A DNA stretch of 64,000 nt, from NCBI GenBank assembly GCA_016287765.1, contig JAEEWS010000006.1, forward strand, positions 1-64,000, in the 5' to 3' direction. How positions within the stretch are numbered: position 1 is the stretch's first letter; every line of letters begins with the position of its first letter. The DNA is from Lachnospiraceae bacterium (GTDB taxonomy: Bacteria > Bacillota_A > Clostridia > Lachnospirales > Lachnospiraceae). Positions 16,501 through 25,015 of this stretch are shown piece after piece. The notes below the pieces were generated by a model that was not told the origin of the DNA, did not search any database, and was given only the letters and a program-made list of their open reading frames with translations. Position numbers and translations under genes: made by a program.

Positions 16501-16819
16501 TGCCCTTCTTTGACAGTTCATCGCAAAGATTGAGTCCCGACTGACCTCCCAGATTGGGAAGCAATGCATCCGGTCGTTCTTTGGCAATGATCTGCTCAAG
16601 TCTGTCCGAATTGAGGGGTTCAATGTAAGTAACGTCCGCTGTTTCAGGGTCAGTCATAATGGTAGCAGGGTTTGAATTCACCAGGACGATCTCGTATCCG
16701 AGCTTCTTCAACGCCTTACATGCCTGAGTTCCCGAATAGTCGAATTCGCAGGCCTGTCCGATAATGATGGGTCCGGAACCGATTATCAATACTTTTTTAA
16801 TGTCTGTGCGTTTTGGCAT
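13598..16819 (-). CDS. carB: carbamoyl-phosphate synthase large subunit
   Basis: A 1073-residue protein that makes carbamoyl phosphate for arginine and pyrimidine synthesis, using ammonia channelled from the small subunit CarA. Two ATP-grasp halves are seen, beginning with [20 protein letters not shown] and [20 protein letters not shown]. Both carry the ATP-grasp [17 protein letters not shown] region. The C terminus is the allosteric MGS-like domain (about 930-1073, with [13 protein letters not shown]). The length is normal. carA is not adjacent in this window, although the two are usually neighbours. pyrF and pyrC lie about 20 kb away on the same strand. Confidence 0.97.
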   Translation of the reverse strand: [1073 protein letters not shown]

Positions 16820-16909
16820 ATGGTTTTACCTCCGTGTCCGTATTGCGTTCTTCGCAAATATCCCGTTAAAGTGAGATCTACGTCATCACTTTATCCGATT
16901 AAATCACCC

Positions 16910-16939
16910 TATTTAAATATATTTTTCCGACTTTGTCAA
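16910..16939 (-). promoter_or_regulatory. promoter of carB
   Basis: On the minus strand TTGACA (16934-16939), an 18-base spacer and TAAATA (16910-16915). The leader that follows opens with an inverted repeat, AAAGTGA and TCACTTT (about 16868-16892), which could fold at the 5' end of the mRNA. I see no PyrR-type site. Confidence 0.6.
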
Positions 16940-16992
16940 CAGATTTCGCGAAGTAGGGTTATTAGAAATTATTAAATTACTTATAATGAAGT

Positions 16993-17018
16993 AAAAAAAC
17001 CGCCGTAACCCGGCGGTT
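16993..17018 (-). terminator. terminator of the solute-binding-like gene
   Basis: On the minus strand AACCGCCG and CGGCGGTT enclose a five-base loop and are followed by a T-run. Confidence 0.85.
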
Positions 17019-17032
17019 AAAAGCAATATGAT

Positions 17033-18490
17033 CTAGTACTCCAGAATGGGATTTTCCAGTTCCGTCTTCCATTCCTCTATCCACTTGGGAAAACAAACCT
17101 TGGGATCCGCATATCCGCAGAGTGTGTCATATCCGGCCATTCTTACCGCATATCCCATGGAACTGTAATCGGGAACAAATCTGTTGGCTGCCCAGTCAAA
17201 TATCACATTATCCCGATTGGTGGCAAATATGCCTTCAACCGTGGTATCCACATTAACGTCCTTCTTGTTTTCGTTGATCCACACCTTGTGCATGAGTTTT
17301 ACAGTATCCTCGGAACAAGCGCTGTTATAATCATAGATCAGTCTTGTTAATATGGCAGGATCCAGCCCCTTCTTTTCACATGAAGCCTTTACGGGAGCAT
17401 CTATGGACCAGTTGAAGGCAGGAACAAGATACTCATCGGAAATGGTCAGATAGTAGTCATCACAATGTACCTTTGATCCCCATGGGAAGCACACTATGCC
17501 AAGGTTATCTTTGTTGTCGGGCAATTCGCTGATGCTTGCGGTCTTTAACACAATCTTATCGGAATCAAGTCCCGCGACATAATCCAGATCCAGGATGAAG
17601 CCCATATCGTCATATACCGCTGTCATGGGATAGGCCAGTTCATCGGCTTCCAGCTTCTGATAGAACTGTATTGCTTCCATTACGCCCTCATCCGCCAGAT
17701 TTATATTCATATTGTTATCCAAAAGGACCGAACCGTTGGCTCCTGCTGCCATGGACAGCCATTCGTAGGGATCCATACCGATTGGGTAAACCCCTTTTGG
17801 AAGTTTTTCCTTCAGTTTCCTCAAATATATCTCAAACTGATCATAGTTCCATTTCCCTTCCACAAAAAGCATGGAGGGCAATTCCAACCCCAATGATTCT
17901 ATATATTGCCGGTCATAAACTATGAATCTCATATCCCTGATCTTATCATAGGATACGCCGTAGACTTTACCCTTCCAGGTTCCCGCTTCAATATAAGGAG
18001 ACCCCACTTCTATAAAGCCCACACTGTCCGTAACATCCGGAAAGAGTTCGAAATAAAAGGCAGTATAAAGCAGGCTTGAAGAAAGGTTTACTATATCAGC
18101 CACAGGTTCACCCTTCTCCACCGATTCTCTTAAAACATCGGCCACGGATTTAAAGGTAAATTCATCATCTGCAAACACGTCAGCCTTTTCCAGAACTACG
18201 TTATACTTCTTTTCTATCTCTGCCTTGGCATTTTTGTACCGGGTCTCTTCACTGTCAAGATTATCCCATTCGCCTCCGAAGCATTTTAGCGTAACCCCTC
18301 CCAGATCATAGGGTGTGGGAGTGGGTGTCGCATTGCTGAGTGCCTTTGCTTCCGGGATATATTGGGACACAAAGTCCACTATCTCTTCTCTGAAATACTT
18401 AAAGCCGACATACACCGCTCCTGCCAACAAAAGCAGGAACAAAAATCTGCCAAAGTGTCTTTTTTTCTTCTTTTCTTTCCTTTTACCCAT
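17033..18490 (-). CDS. membrane-anchored extracellular solute-binding-like protein
   Basis: A 485-residue protein. A very basic N terminus (GKRKEKKKKRHFGR) is followed by one membrane segment (about residues 15-30) and a short TPTPTP linker. The rest resembles the family 1 sugar-binding proteins of ABC importers, for example GTWKGKVYGVSYD and the tail region with many aromatic residues. There is no lipobox cysteine, so it is held by an uncleaved signal anchor, which is unusual for such proteins. No permease or ATPase genes are adjacent. A sensory or regulatory role is possible (inference). It overlaps the end of murE by 8 bases. Confidence 0.65.
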   Translation of the reverse strand: MGKRKEKKKKRHFGRFLFLLLLAGAVYVGFKYFREEIVDFVSQYIPEAKALSNATPTPTPYDLGGVTLKCFGGEWDNLDSEETRYKNAKAEIEKKYNVVLEKADVFADDEFTFKSVADVLRESVEKGEPVADIVNLSSSLLYTAFYFELFPDVTDSVGFIEVGSPYIEAGTWKGKVYGVSYDKIRDMRFIVYDRQYIESLGLELPSMLFVEGKWNYDQFEIYLRKLKEKLPKGVYPIGMDPYEWLSMAAGANGSVLLDNNMNINLADEGVMEAIQFYQKLEADELAYPMTAVYDDMGFILDLDYVAGLDSDKIVLKTASISELPDNKDNLGIVCFPWGSKVHCDDYYLTISDEYLVPAFNWSIDAPVKASCEKKGLDPAILTRLIYDYNSACSEDTVKLMHKVWINENKKDVNVDTTVEGIFATNRDNVIFDWAANRFVPDYSSMGYAVRMAGYDTLCGYADPKVCFPKWIEEWKTELENPILEY

Positions 18491-20012
18491 TTTGTGCCTC
18501 GTTACATTCCTTTACCGCATCGTCGATCAGTTCTCTCTCATCCATATGGTACTTTGCCCCGCGGATCTCCTGATAATCCTCATGGCCCTTACCTGCAATG
18601 ACAATAACATCTCCCTGCTTTGCATTTTTAATGGCATATTTTACGGCTTCTCTTCTGTCCGTAATGGTAATATACTCTCCGTCCGCTTTTTTTACGCCTG
18701 TAACTATGTCAGCAATTATATCTTCAGGTTCTTCAAATCTGGGATTATCCGATGTGACTATGGTAAAGTCCGCAAGTTTTGAGGATACCTCACCCATCTC
18801 AAACCGTCTTGACTTCGCCCTGTTTCCGCCGCAGCCGAAAACACTGACAAGCCTCTTGGGCTTATAGGCTCTGAGCGTGGTCAAAAGGCTTTCCAATGCC
18901 ATGGCATTATGGGCATAGTCTATCATCACCGTATAATCCGGAGCACCCTTTATCCTTGAAGAAACCTTTACGATCTCTGTTCTTCCCTTAACATAAACAT
19001 TGGGAAGAGTCTTTTGGATGATCTCGTCGGGAACATTAAAATGGCTGCAAAGAGCAATTGCCGTAAGAGAATTATAAACCGAGAACATTCCCGGCATATT
19101 GAGGTCCACTTCAAAATTTCTTTTGCCTGACACCTTGTATCCGGTCTCCAGTTTTCCGTCCTTTTGAAGGAAGGAGATATCCGTTGCCCTGTAATCGGCT
19201 TTTTCGGATAATCCGAAGGTTTCCACCGTACAGGTGTGGCCTTTTAATATGCCTTCAAGATACTCGGAATCACAGTTGAATATACCGGTCTTGCATTTTT
19301 GGAAAAGAGTGCTCTTCCAATACATATAATCTTCAAAATCCTTGTGTTCGTTTTCGCCTATATGATCCGGCTCCAGATTTGTGAAAATGCCGTAATCAAA
19401 GGTGATACCTTCCACTCTGTTCATCATGAGGCCCTGGGAGGATACTTCCATTACCACAGCCTTAAGCCCCGAATCCACCATTCTCCTGAAATAATTCTGA
19501 ACCGCATAGGACTCGGGAGTGGTGTTTCCCGAATGAATGATCTCATCGCCTATAATGATCTCCACCGTTCCTATGAGGCCTGTAGGTATGCCCGCCTTGT
19601 CCAGAATATCTTTTATCATATAAGTGGTGGTGGTCTTACCCTTTGTACCCGTAATACCTATTGTTATAAGGCTGTCTGTGGGATGACCGAAATAGGCCGC
19701 TGACATCCTCGCCAAAGCACTTCTGGCATTTTTGACCTTTACAAAAGTAACATTGGCTGTGCTGTTCATCTCCAAAAGGTTTGAAAGGCCGTTGATCTCT
19801 TCCACTTCCTTTTCTATAACTATGGCCGCAGCACCTTTTCCTATAACCTCGGGAATAAAATCATGAGCATCCCTGACACTTCCACTGATGCAGACAAACA
19901 CGCTGCCTTCTTTTACTTTTCTGGAATCATACACAAGGGAGGTTATTTCCTTATTCACCTTACCTTTGACCAACTTATACTCCGTATTTTCCAAAATATC
20001 CGCTAAGATCAT
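18483..20012 (-). CDS. murE: UDP-N-acetylmuramoyl-L-alanyl-D-glutamate--2,6-diaminopimelate ligase
   Basis: Cytoplasmic Mur ligase that adds the third amino acid of the peptidoglycan stem peptide using ATP. The 509-residue protein has the P-loop GITGTKGKTTTTYMI (about residues 108-122), the central TTPESYAVQNY region and the C-terminal DNPRFEEP. The DNPR motif is the known signature for meso-diaminopimelate rather than lysine. Length is normal. GAGGCG precedes the ATG. No other mur genes are near; its neighbour downstream is the solute-binding-like gene and upstream the YhaN-like ATPase. Confidence 0.95.
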   Translation of the reverse strand: MILADILENTEYKLVKGKVNKEITSLVYDSRKVKEGSVFVCISGSVRDAHDFIPEVIGKGAAAIVIEKEVEEINGLSNLLEMNSTANVTFVKVKNARSALARMSAAYFGHPTDSLITIGITGTKGKTTTTYMIKDILDKAGIPTGLIGTVEIIIGDEIIHSGNTTPESYAVQNYFRRMVDSGLKAVVMEVSSQGLMMNRVEGITFDYGIFTNLEPDHIGENEHKDFEDYMYWKSTLFQKCKTGIFNCDSEYLEGILKGHTCTVETFGLSEKADYRATDISFLQKDGKLETGYKVSGKRNFEVDLNMPGMFSVYNSLTAIALCSHFNVPDEIIQKTLPNVYVKGRTEIVKVSSRIKGAPDYTVMIDYAHNAMALESLLTTLRAYKPKRLVSVFGCGGNRAKSRRFEMGEVSSKLADFTIVTSDNPRFEEPEDIIADIVTGVKKADGEYITITDRREAVKYAIKNAKQGDVIVIAGKGHEDYQEIRGAKYHMDERELIDDAVKECNEAQNG

Positions 20013-20032
20013 ATTAACGCCTCGATTTCTGA

Positions 20033-21721
20033 TTATTTTTTTTGTAAAAGTATTATCTGATAAGGCACCTGCTGAAGCAGCTTCAGGGCCGCTTCCCTTG
20101 TTTCGGTGTCAAAATGCATAAAAGGATCGTCCATTATAACAAAAGGTGCTTCCCCCGGATACATGGCGTCTATAAGTGCAAAACGCATACATAATCCCAA
20201 CGCGTTTCTGATACCGTCGCTGAAAACCTCTTCACTCCGCTGTTTCCCGTTTTCCTCCAGAGTCAGCACCAGATTTGCATCCAGTCTGCAATTTGCCGCA
20301 TTGTCTCCCTTTAATATCCGAAAATATCGGGTCAGGCTCTTTTTAAGAGGTTCAAGAAAACGTAATGCAAAATTTACTTTTGCTTCCTCAAGCAGCTTTT
20401 CGGTCCTTCTCACATTTTCCAGTTTTTCCAGTCCCTCATCCACTTGACGGGAGATATCGTTTGCCCTGGATTCGGCTGCTTCCGAAGACAGGAGTTCCTC
20501 ACAGAGGAATTCTCTTCTTGTGTCCAGTTTCTGAAGTTCTTTCTTTACCTTATCAAGCCTGTCAGTGATCTCCGATCTTCTCTGATCCGTATCTTTTAAG
20601 GCATACGCCGCCTCCGGCATGGAAGCGTATTTTCTGACTTCCTCCATATCCGTGCAGTTAACGAAAGCCACAAACTCTTTCACCGCATTGTCATAGGCTT
20701 TCTCGTTGTTTTCCGCCCAGGCACTCCTTCGTTTTTCCCTTTTAAAAGTGGTAACCATGCCTGTGGTTAAAAGGATCACCGCAGCCACAAAGGAAATAAT
20801 ACCCAATATGCGGTTTTCAAATAAAAAGATGAGGGCCCCGACTATTATCAGCAATATGCCTATGGAATACATGATTATGCCTGAAACCATGTTTTCCGGG
20901 AAAGGCTCGTTTTTTGCTTTTTTGGCAGCTTCCATACTGGATCTTAAAACTTTGTATTTTTCGTAGGAAAGCACTGCCTCTTTGCATTTCACTATGGTGG
21001 TCTGAAGAACGGTTATCTCGTTTTTTTGCTTCTCCAGTTCTGCCTCTTCTTTGGAAAGTTCTTCAAGCATGTTATCGCAATCCGCCATCTCATTGGTTAT
21101 TCCCCTGGCGAATCTGGCCTTGTTTCTGTACTCGGCCTCTTTTTCCTTAAGGGCATATAACTTCCCGGTCTTTCTGGTATCGCTGTTCTGGTTAAGATAA
21201 TCCGCCAGCATCTTTTGCGCCTCGGAATAGCTCCTCATATCCGCATCCACCATGGAAAGATCACCTATCTTTGCATTTATATCGTCCGTGGTGGCGGTAA
21301 TACAGCCGTTGGTACCTATGAACACGGTTTTCATAAAGGATTCCGTGTTTATCTTAAACAGTTCGTCTCCGATGTATTCGTCGAAGTCCTCCACCTCAAG
21401 ATTGGTTTCTCCGTCTCTTAAAACAAAAGTATCCTCCAGAGATTTTTTGTGGCCAAAGGTGCGTTCGATTATATAACTTTTTCCACCGGTCTCAAAAATA
21501 ATACTTCCGCCGTATGTCCCACCGTTCCAGGGAGCATATCTTTCTCTCAGCCTTTTTGTCTGCTTATCGTCAAAGCCGTAAAACATGACTAAAAGGAAAG
21601 CGGAGAACGTGGTCTTCCCCCATCCGTTTTTTTCCGTTATCCTGTTGATCCCGGTAGAAAAATCCCGATCAAAATCATGTAATCTTCCAAAATTTTCTAC
21701 ATGTACGGAAAGCAGTTTCAA
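20033..21721 (-). CDS. YhaN/SbcC-like ATPase with internal membrane segments
   Basis: A 562-residue ABC/SMC-type ATPase. The N terminus has the Walker A motif in NGWGKTTFSAFLLVMFYG (around residues 32-50) and the C terminus the Walker B motif VIMDDPFMHFDTETREAAL (near 527-545). Between them are short coiled-coil stretches and two adjacent membrane segments (about residues 262-306). YhaN-type proteins have such segments, while SbcC does not, and this version is much shorter than either. Its start overlaps the end of the metallophosphoesterase by four bases, so the pair likely forms an SbcCD-like complex acting on DNA ends at the membrane (inference). Confidence 0.75.
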   Translation of the reverse strand: MKLLSVHVENFGRLHDFDRDFSTGINRITEKNGWGKTTFSAFLLVMFYGFDDKQTKRLRERYAPWNGGTYGGSIIFETGGKSYIIERTFGHKKSLEDTFVLRDGETNLEVEDFDEYIGDELFKINTESFMKTVFIGTNGCITATTDDINAKIGDLSMVDADMRSYSEAQKMLADYLNQNSDTRKTGKLYALKEKEAEYRNKARFARGITNEMADCDNMLEELSKEEAELEKQKNEITVLQTTIVKCKEAVLSYEKYKVLRSSMEAAKKAKNEPFPENMVSGIIMYSIGILLIIVGALIFLFENRILGIISFVAAVILLTTGMVTTFKREKRRSAWAENNEKAYDNAVKEFVAFVNCTDMEEVRKYASMPEAAYALKDTDQRRSEITDRLDKVKKELQKLDTRREFLCEELLSSEAAESRANDISRQVDEGLEKLENVRRTEKLLEEAKVNFALRFLEPLKKSLTRYFRILKGDNAANCRLDANLVLTLEENGKQRSEEVFSDGIRNALGLCMRFALIDAMYPGEAPFVIMDDPFMHFDTETREAALKLLQQVPYQIILLQKK

Positions 21722-22818
21722 GTGATCTCCTCCCCCATCAGAGTCTCTATACCCATTCTGATGATCTCAGCTTTATCTTTGTCTGAATAATCGCTTTTTT
21801 CAACAAGCCGGACGAATTCCCCTTTAAGGCTCATATCATTGGCATAGGATGAATAGTCCACTTTAAATTCTGTCAGGTCCTCTATCCTGACCACCTCGGC
21901 TCTTTTTTCAAATACCTTTAAAAGATAGGGAATGTCCTTTTCACAAAGAGCATCCACTTTACCTTTAAGTGTGATCTTCACAAAGTCGGAGGTTGTAGAT
22001 CCGTACTCGAAAATAGCATCTTCTATCCTCTGTTCTATATCCTCCGTAACTCTGCAGCCTTCGCAGTCCACAATGGGATTAAGCATTCTTCTCTTGGAAA
22101 AGGGTACAAAGGTATAAGCCACTCTGAGGCTCTTTTCCTCTATATCCACAAGATAAAACCCTTTTTCGCCGCATTCGTCAAAGCCCCTGCCCTCAAGACA
22201 GCCTGCATAGCACATCATGCCCCTGTTATCCAGTTTTGTAAGGGACGGCTTATGTACATGCCCCAGAGCAAGATAATCTATATATTTATTCCTTAAAAGC
22301 CTGAAATCCAGTCTTTCTTCAAAATGCGCGGATCCCCCCGCTCTTTCTTCTCCGTGGAGCATGAAGATGTTGAAATTGTCCGCGTTAAGATTTATATCAT
22401 CATAGAACTTTTGGTAATTGTCCTCTGTAAGAGCTATTCCCGAAAGAGTGACAGTTCCCGCTGAATTAAGAGGGATGGTACACATCCTGTCTTCAAAGAC
22501 AAAAAGGTTCCGGGGTGTTTCATCAAATCTGGACAAAAAACATTTGTCGTCATGGTTACCCGGAAGATAATAGAACATAATGTCCTTATTGGCCGCTATT
22601 GTAGCAAGAACAGTATTTTCCGCATGTTTAGACACGGAATTCCTGTCATAAAGATCTCCGGCTATCATTACTCCGAACACACCGTTATTCCTGGCAAACT
22701 CAACAAGGCGCGGAAAGTTCAAAAGGAGTTCATTCCTTCTTTCCTTCGCCTTGTCTTCCGAAAGCCAGGTTTGCAGTTTTGAATCAAGATGCAGATCTGC
22801 ACAATGTATCAATCTCAT
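21718..22818 (-). CDS. metallophosphoesterase (YhaO/SbcD-like)
   Basis: A 366-residue calcineurin-like phosphoesterase with the full metal-binding set: CADLHLDS (residues 6-13), IAGDLYDR, YYLPGNHDD, FMLHGEER and ALGHVHKP. The order and spacing match SbcD/YhaO nuclease subunits. The ATPase gene directly downstream overlaps it by four bases, the normal arrangement of this pair. In B. subtilis, YhaO and YhaN are linked to DNA repair; the same role here is inferred. The ribosome site before the ATG is weak. Confidence 0.85.
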   Translation of the reverse strand: MRLIHCADLHLDSKLQTWLSEDKAKERRNELLLNFPRLVEFARNNGVFGVMIAGDLYDRNSVSKHAENTVLATIAANKDIMFYYLPGNHDDKCFLSRFDETPRNLFVFEDRMCTIPLNSAGTVTLSGIALTEDNYQKFYDDINLNADNFNIFMLHGEERAGGSAHFEERLDFRLLRNKYIDYLALGHVHKPSLTKLDNRGMMCYAGCLEGRGFDECGEKGFYLVDIEEKSLRVAYTFVPFSKRRMLNPIVDCEGCRVTEDIEQRIEDAIFEYGSTTSDFVKITLKGKVDALCEKDIPYLLKVFEKRAEVVRIEDLTEFKVDYSSYANDMSLKGEFVRLVEKSDYSDKDKAEIIRMGIETLMGEEIT

Positions 22819-22861
22819 AATTTCGGTCCCGCCGGTCCTGTATAATTAAATCCTGTTCATA

Positions 22862-23647
22862 TTACTGTTGAAAAGCAGGTGAGAAGGCGCCTGCAGACGA
22901 TATCGGTTCTCCCGCTTTAAAAAGATGAGAACAATCTCCTATGGCCTGTGCTCTGAAGGAAGCCTCATCCTCCCACCTTTCCTCCGTGGTGAGAACGTTC
23001 ACACTTGAAGGAGGGATAAACAGGCCGTGAGTCAAAGTCATAAAGGGGATATTTAAAAGATGAGCCATCATCATGCATGTAATACCCAGATGGCAGAAAA
23101 TGACCACAGTAGGTCCTTCTTCCTTCTCCCGGGAAGAAAAACCGGAATCTGAATCATTGGGTCCTGCGGTACGGATAACATTTTCCTGTTTTCTCCCCAC
23201 AGTTCTGTATATCATTCCGTCTCTTTTATATCCGTATTTCAGCAACAGCTTATCCAGCTCGTTGCAGACATTTTTAAAATTCGCCTCTATTTCAGGGTTT
23301 GAAGACATGGGCGGTGTAACAGCCCAGTCCTCTAAGGTAAAGCACTTTTTATCCGCTGTCCATTGGGAAGGCACATAATCCCAGCAAAGGTGATCTCTGC
23401 CGGTAACGGGATCGATACATCTGTAATCAAATTCCTTTGCCCAGTCCAGTATCTCAGCTGTTCTTCCCATTGCTTCAAGAGTGGGCTTAGCCGTATCTAT
23501 TGCTCTTCCCAGAGGTGACATGTAAAAGTCTGCGACCTTCCATTCCTTTACCCTTTCCGCCAGGGCCGCCGCTTCCCTTCTGCCCTTTTCGGTCACAGTG
23601 TTGTGCTTGTAATCCGGTTCCGCATGTCTAATAAGTATCAGTCTCAT
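22862..23647 (-). CDS. histidine phosphatase family protein
   Basis: A 261-residue member of the phosphoglycerate-mutase-like superfamily. The catalytic motif LIRHAEP lies at residues 4-10, the second arginine in FYMSPLGRAIDTA, and the late histidine in VVIFCHLGITCMM. These enzymes remove phosphate from sugars, nucleotides or proteins; the substrate here is unknown. It overlaps the hydroxyacid dehydrogenase by four bases and GAGGAA precedes its start, so it is part of a run with the nucleoside salvage genes. Confidence 0.85.
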   Translation of the reverse strand: MRLILIRHAEPDYKHNTVTEKGRREAAALAERVKEWKVADFYMSPLGRAIDTAKPTLEAMGRTAEILDWAKEFDYRCIDPVTGRDHLCWDYVPSQWTADKKCFTLEDWAVTPPMSSNPEIEANFKNVCNELDKLLLKYGYKRDGMIYRTVGRKQENVIRTAGPNDSDSGFSSREKEEGPTVVIFCHLGITCMMMAHLLNIPFMTLTHGLFIPPSSVNVLTTEERWEDEASFRAQAIGDCSHLFKAGEPISSAGAFSPAFQQ

Positions 23648-24582
23648 AAATTCCTCATAAAGTTCTTCACGTTGTCAAATACCCTGTCGGCGCATCTCTG
23701 TCTTGCTTCTATCGTTGCCCAGGCGATATGGGGTGTTATAAAAAGCTTCTTGGAATCCTTGATCTTTATAAGGGGATTCTCCTTGCTCATGGGTTCCTTG
23801 CAGAGTACATCGGTGGCGGCTCCCGCGATCTTATCGTTTACAAGAGCCTCATAGAGATCATTTTCATTAACGATAGGACCTCTTCCCAGATTCAGAAGAT
23901 AAGCTGTCTTCTTCATCTTGTCAAAACAGTTCTTATTCACAAGGTTCAGGGTATTATCGTTCAAAGGAGCATGGATGGATATGATATCCGACTCCTCCAA
24001 AAGCCTGTCAAGACTGACCCTTTCATAAAAAGGATCCGCATTTTTTCCTGAGGTGGAATAATAAATTATCTTACATCCGAAGCATCTTGCCACTTCCGCA
24101 ACCCTGTGTCCTATCTCTCCCAGACCTATGATCCCCCAGGTCTTTCCGAAAAGTTCATGGAACCTTTCTTCTATATGGCAAAAGAAGGGTGCATATGCAT
24201 AATCTTCACTTTTAACATAATTATCATAATAGGGCAGCTTCTCATAAAGATAAAAGAGAAGCGCAAAGGTATGCTGTACCACAGATTCCGTGGAATAGCT
24301 TGCCACATTCTTTACCGTGATGTTCCTTGAATCCGTATAAGGAAAATCAATATTGTTGGTGCCTGTGGCTGTAAGACAGATAAGCTTAAGGTTCCTTGCC
24401 TTATCAAGGGTCTTTTTGTTCATGGGAAGCTTATTCACAACGATGACATCCGCATCCGTGATACGTTCAGGTATCTGCTCCTCAAGAGTCAGATCGTATT
24501 CGATCACTTCTCCCAGGCTGTGAAACTTTTCTATGGAAACATCTTTCCCAAGAGTTCCTGTTTCAAGAAAAACTATTTTCAT
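23644..24582 (-). CDS. D-2-hydroxyacid dehydrogenase
   Basis: A 312-residue NAD(H)-dependent dehydrogenase that interconverts a 2-keto acid and its D-2-hydroxy acid. The Rossmann motif is GIIGLGEIGHRVAEVARCFG (about 145-164). The catalytic arginine is in LNLGRGPIVNENDL and the catalytic histidine in ITPHIAWAT, the usual order for this family. Similar proteins are called glycerate dehydrogenase (HprA-like), but the substrate cannot be fixed. Its ATG shares bases with the stop codon of cdd (TAATG), indicating translational coupling. Confidence 0.87.
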   Translation of the reverse strand: MKIVFLETGTLGKDVSIEKFHSLGEVIEYDLTLEEQIPERITDADVIVVNKLPMNKKTLDKARNLKLICLTATGTNNIDFPYTDSRNITVKNVASYSTESVVQHTFALLFYLYEKLPYYDNYVKSEDYAYAPFFCHIEERFHELFGKTWGIIGLGEIGHRVAEVARCFGCKIIYYSTSGKNADPFYERVSLDRLLEESDIISIHAPLNDNTLNLVNKNCFDKMKKTAYLLNLGRGPIVNENDLYEALVNDKIAGAATDVLCKEPMSKENPLIKIKDSKKLFITPHIAWATIEARQRCADRVFDNVKNFMRNL

Positions 24583-25004
24583 TACTTTTCAAGCTCCTTC
24601 GGTGAAAAACTAAAGGGTAACATTTCCCTTAAAGTGTGTGCCTCGTAATTGTTTTCGGATGTACCGATGAAAATGATGAACTCATCGGGATCGCAAAACT
24701 CGATCATTACCTGTCTGCACACTCCGCAGGGTGCGCACACTTTAAGAGCACCTTCGTCGTATCCGCCGAAGATGGCAATAGCCTCGAAGTCTTTTACTCC
24801 TTCGCTCACTGCCTTGAAAAAGGCCGTTCTTTCAGCGCAATTTGTAGGCGTATAGGCGGCATTTTCCACATTGCATCCGCCGTAAACAGTGCCGTTCTTT
24901 GCCAGAAGGGCTGCACCTACCTTGTAGTGTGAATAGGGTGTATACGCACGCTTTCTGTATTCCAAAGCTGTTTCGATCAGCTTTTTTTCCACTTCCTTAG
25001 TCAT
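24582..25004 (-). CDS. cdd: cytidine deaminase
   Basis: A 140-residue zinc enzyme that converts cytidine and deoxycytidine to uridine and deoxyuridine. The zinc and catalytic motifs are NCAERTAFFKA (Cys and Glu, about residues 53-63) and PCGVCRQV (two Cys, about 90-97), with CNVENAAY before them. Length matches the small homotetrameric form. It sits between deoD and the dehydrogenase and together with deoD and deoC forms a nucleoside salvage unit. AGGAGAG precedes the ATG. Confidence 0.95.
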   Translation of the reverse strand: MTKEVEKKLIETALEYRKRAYTPYSHYKVGAALLAKNGTVYGGCNVENAAYTPTNCAERTAFFKAVSEGVKDFEAIAIFGGYDEGALKVCAPCGVCRQVMIEFCDPDEFIIFIGTSENNYEAHTLREMLPFSFSPKELEK

Positions 25005-25015
25005 GAAGTACTCTC

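Noticed and set aside
16868..16892. PyrR-type attenuator before carB
   Set aside because: The leader has one small inverted repeat but no PyrR-binding consensus and no terminator after it.
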